Positions 61,268-64,000 of a DNA stretch of 64,000 nt are shown piece after piece. Below the pieces are notes generated by a model. That model searched no databases and was not told the DNA's origin. It saw only the letters and a program-made list of their open reading frames with translations. Position numbers and translations under genes: made by a program. Position 1 is the stretch's first letter; each line of letters starts with the position of its first letter. This DNA comes from Paramecium tetraurelia. Lineage: Eukaryota; Ciliophora; Oligohymenophorea; Peniculida; Parameciidae. The DNA lies in the NCBI RefSeq assembly GCF_000165425.1, contig NW_001799177.1, forward strand, positions 62,001 through 126,000, read 5' to 3'.

Positions 61268-63129
61268 ATGTCATCCAAAAGTTATGATCGATAAAAAATT
61301 TTGAAGGATGAGGCTAGTGTTGGTCTGACAAAAGAGTAGTATGAAAAAAAATATTTATTTCATCGTTTAAAAGAGAGATTTTTACACAGCTCTGATTTAT
61401 CATTGGAGACAATCACTCCGGAAGGACATGAAAATATTTATATTCCGATGGATATTCAAACTCCAACTCAAGCTGATGGTCTTAGTTATGAGGATGAATA
61501 GGCCCTAAGAATGCATGGAGCTCAAATATGTTTTCAAGCCTGCAATCATTTAAAATTGCCCCTAACCACTGCCATTACAAGTTTAGTGATTTATCACAGA
61601 TTCTTTGCAAAGTAAATTATGATGTTAGGTGTTAGGAATTCTTTTGTTGATTACGATTATCGTGAAATTTCAATGGCGTCCATATATTTGGCAGGCAAGG
61701 TAGAAGAAACAGTGCTGAAAACTTGGTACATTGCCAGTACTTTCAGCTCTGTATTTTAGAAGCAAAAATAAACTCCGTTGTAAGAATCATATAGATATTA
61801 AATAGGGACATAATAATAAAATAGGAGAAATTGATACTTAGGGAACTTGGGTTTGAATTATTTAGAGTTTCAGATCATCCGCACAAGTTCATAGAATCAT
61901 TTTATCATTTTATTAAGGTCGACAAGCAGGTAGCTCAAAAGGCATGGTGTTACTTGAACGACTCATACATGACTGATTTATGTGTACATTTTCCACCCTA
62001 AGTTATTGCAGCAGGAGCTCTCTATTTAGCATTGAGGATCTGTAATCATCCAATGCCTTCTTAACCATGGTGGATTCTATTAGAAGCTACTTTGGATTAA
62101 ATTGAGTAAGTGGCTGCAACTATATATAATATATATGAATTCGAAAAGATTGATTTTCGATAGGCAAGAAGAATTCTAGCAAAAGCCAATAGAGTAGCTT
62201 ATGTTATTTAACATAGCGAAATTTATGGTATTCCAGAGAAAATTGAAAAGCCATTAGAAGCTATTAAATCAACCTCCTAATTATAAGAATAACAATAAAT
62301 TACTAAAGTAGAATAATAAAAATCACCAGTCGATAAGAAAAGCATGAAAAAAAGAAGTAGGTCTAATGAAAAAAAAAGTAAGGATAAAAAGAATAAATCT
62401 GAGAAAAAGAAGAAGAAAGATAAGGATAAAAAGAAAGAAAAAAAAGACAAAAAAAAGAAGTAACTATATATTTACTATATTATTAGAAGTAGATCTAGAA
62501 GCAAGTCAAATGAAAAAAAATAATCAAAGAAAGATAAGAAAAAGGATAAAAACAAAAAAGAATTAGAAGTCTAAGAAAAAACTAAAACTAAAGATCCAGA
62601 ATAAGTGGTCTAATAGGATAGAACTCAAGTTGAATCCAAAATGGAAATTGAGACACCAAATGATTGCAATAACAATATAAAAAGCAACAATAATAATATC
62701 TAGTAATCAAGCACAGGTAACGAATTAAAAAAGGATGACTAATTGTGCCAAAAACCTATTGCTGAATAGACAAATAAAGAACCAAATCCTTAAGCATAAC
62801 ATGTTATTAATGACGTTTAGTAGCCACAATAATTGCATGATGAAAAAGAATAATTGAAAGTGTAATTGCCTTTATAGAGTAAATAGGATTTGATTGCTTA
62901 AATAAAAGCAATTCTAAAAACTTAATAATTATAGAAGGATAAAGAAAAAGATTAAGATAAAGAAAAGGAAAAAGAGAAGGAAAAAGAAAAAGAAAAAGAA
63001 AAGGAAAAAGATGAAGAACAGTCTCCAGATGAATTAGATTCAGAAGAAGATGAACAATTAAAAGCACTTAAATTAAAAAGTAACTTTACATTAATTTTTC
63101 TAGTGTTAGCAAAAAAGCGAAACGAATGA
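61268..63129 (+). CDS. Cyclin L-type cyclin with basic/RS tail
   Basis: About 603 residues. Two cyclin folds at ~70-320: CFQACNHLKLPLTTAITSLV, YREISMASIYLAGKVEETVL, EKLILRELGFELFRVSDHPH and AWCYLNDSYMTDLCVHFPPQ, with HPHKFI and NDS..T typical of cyclin L, which pairs with CDK10/11-type kinases in splicing and transcription. The tail is Lys-rich with a short RS stretch (RSRSRSKS), then Gln-rich, then an (EK)n tract. Introns at 62460-62486 and 63080-63103 are both multiples of three without TGA, so inferred. One T is missing near 61798-61799; adding it restores YRYLNRDIIIKQEK and the full frame. Confidence 0.85.
62938..63012 (+). repeat. Simple (Glu-Lys)n coding tract
   Basis: Purine-only run of GAAAAG/AAAGAA type encoding alternating Lys/Glu in the cyclin L tail. 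Low-complexity, prone to length change. Confidence 0.75.
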
Positions 63130-64000
63130 TGAGCTCTGTAATATAAATTTAAAGAATATATATATATTTAATCTATCTTTATTTCAAATTAATTATATTG
63201 CATTGTAATTCTAATTATCATCAATATTCCTGATATGATGTAATTGTTAAAATTTTGTTATCAAAAAAACAGAAAAATCAATTAAATAAATACTTTCAAT
63301 TACTAATATCAACGAGGTGATATTAAAATAACTTAGAATTATGTTCCTAAAATTACGATTAATCGACTATTTTATATGTTTCAATTTATAAACAGAAGTA
63401 GGGTGTGATATAAATTTGTTATTTAGCCCTAACAGAAAGTGTTTTAGAATTATCAATTTACTAATTTTTCTCAAGCTCTTCTTATCATATTCTTATTTTT
63501 AGATATTCTGGAATTTGAAAGTATTTAGAAAATTGTTTTTTGTAATTAAAAAATAGAATTTGATATGAGCAGTTATAATTTTTAATTAAAATGAAACTGA
63601 TATTGAATATAATTACATAAACACTTTATGATTCTCTACACGATTGAATAAAATTTTAATATAAGCTTCTAATAAATCAATTTAAATGGAAATTCACCCT
63701 AGAAAATTTTTTATTATTTCATTAATACATAAAGATTTATTTTTCTTTTAATAAAAATCCTAAATAATCACTGATTTTGTTAAATCCCCATTACAAAGTA
63801 ATTTTAATATTATTAATCTTTAATTAAATTCAGTTTAAAGATTAATAATAATCATTATCATAATAATTGAAGATGAACTAAATATTAGTTTTTAATTTAA
63901 GCTTTGTATATTTTCTATATAAATATTGTAATCCAAATTCTAGAAATAAAGTGTTTCTACTTTAATGTTTTAATATCAAAAGTTCCTTCAAAAAGTTGCT
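63130..64000. other. AT-rich end of the window, no gene seen
   Basis: 871 bp of very AT-rich DNA with frequent TGA. No telomeric repeat (G4T2/G3T3 type) and no structured RNA was seen. It may be a long intergenic stretch or lie near the end of a contig. Confidence 0.45.

Noticed and set aside
63130-64000. Telomere or subtelomeric repeat at the window end.
   Set aside because: No G-rich telomeric tandem repeat is present; only AT-rich sequence.

Overview
This window is macronuclear-type ciliate DNA, most likely from Paramecium. Three features seen directly support this. Long protein-like frames stay open only if TAA and TAG are read as glutamine and TGA is the sole stop. Almost every gene is cut by tiny GT..AG introns of 20-34 nt, usually starting GTA and ending TAG or AAG. 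The DNA is very AT-rich and very tightly packed, with intergenic gaps often under 100 bp. A standard-code reading gives only short fragments. The exact species cannot be named from sequence alone.

Layout. 1-5.9 kb: PP2A scaffold subunit (cut by the window edge), a small predicted myristoylated protein with a PP1-docking motif, RPL10, a short unknown protein and an FCP/SCP-type phosphatase. 6.1-12.9 kb: an insulin-degrading-enzyme-type M16 peptidase, a WBP4-like splicing factor, a ULK-like kinase and a possible RNA-binding protein. 13.9-20.9 kb: RPS18, a small HP1-like chromodomain/chromoshadow protein, a large TPR protein, OXA1 and a short unknown. 21.2-25.1 kb: a second ULK-like kinase followed by a membrane-anchored alpha/beta hydrolase. 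26.2-34.7 kb: coiled-coil proteins and a 1,307-residue protein with about 16 degenerate DGN repeats. 34.8-43.7 kb: nucleoside diphosphate kinase and an 8.3-kb IP3-receptor-like Ca2+-release channel. 43.7-49.7 kb: a decayed gene, a coiled-coil protein, DNAJC8 and a Gln-rich protein. 49.7-59.6 kb: TTLL-type ligase, MAEA/GID9, SLC33A1-like transporter, ankyrin, acidic, MORN, a possible ciliary protein, an EF-hand protein with an unusual SRE-repeat rod, and CIA2/FAM96. 59.7-63.1 kb: an ERK-type MAP kinase and cyclin L. No rRNA, tRNA, CRISPR array, transposon or telomere was seen.

The genes are mostly unrelated housekeeping and signalling genes, as expected of a eukaryotic chromosome. Recurrent themes are protein phosphorylation (PP2A, FCP-like phosphatase, three kinases), mRNA splicing (WBP4-like, DNAJC8, cyclin L), Ca2+ signalling (IP3R-like channel, EF-hand protein) and cilia or cytoskeleton (TTLL and, less surely, the MORN, EF-hand and 55.3-kb proteins). 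Any functional linkage between neighbours is inference.

Caution. Many genes, including conserved ones such as RPS18, OXA1 and the M16 peptidase, carry isolated one-base frame breaks, nearly all in short homopolymer runs. I treat these as probable sequence or assembly indels rather than biology, and list their positions. Exon limits come from reading-frame and family logic, not transcripts.
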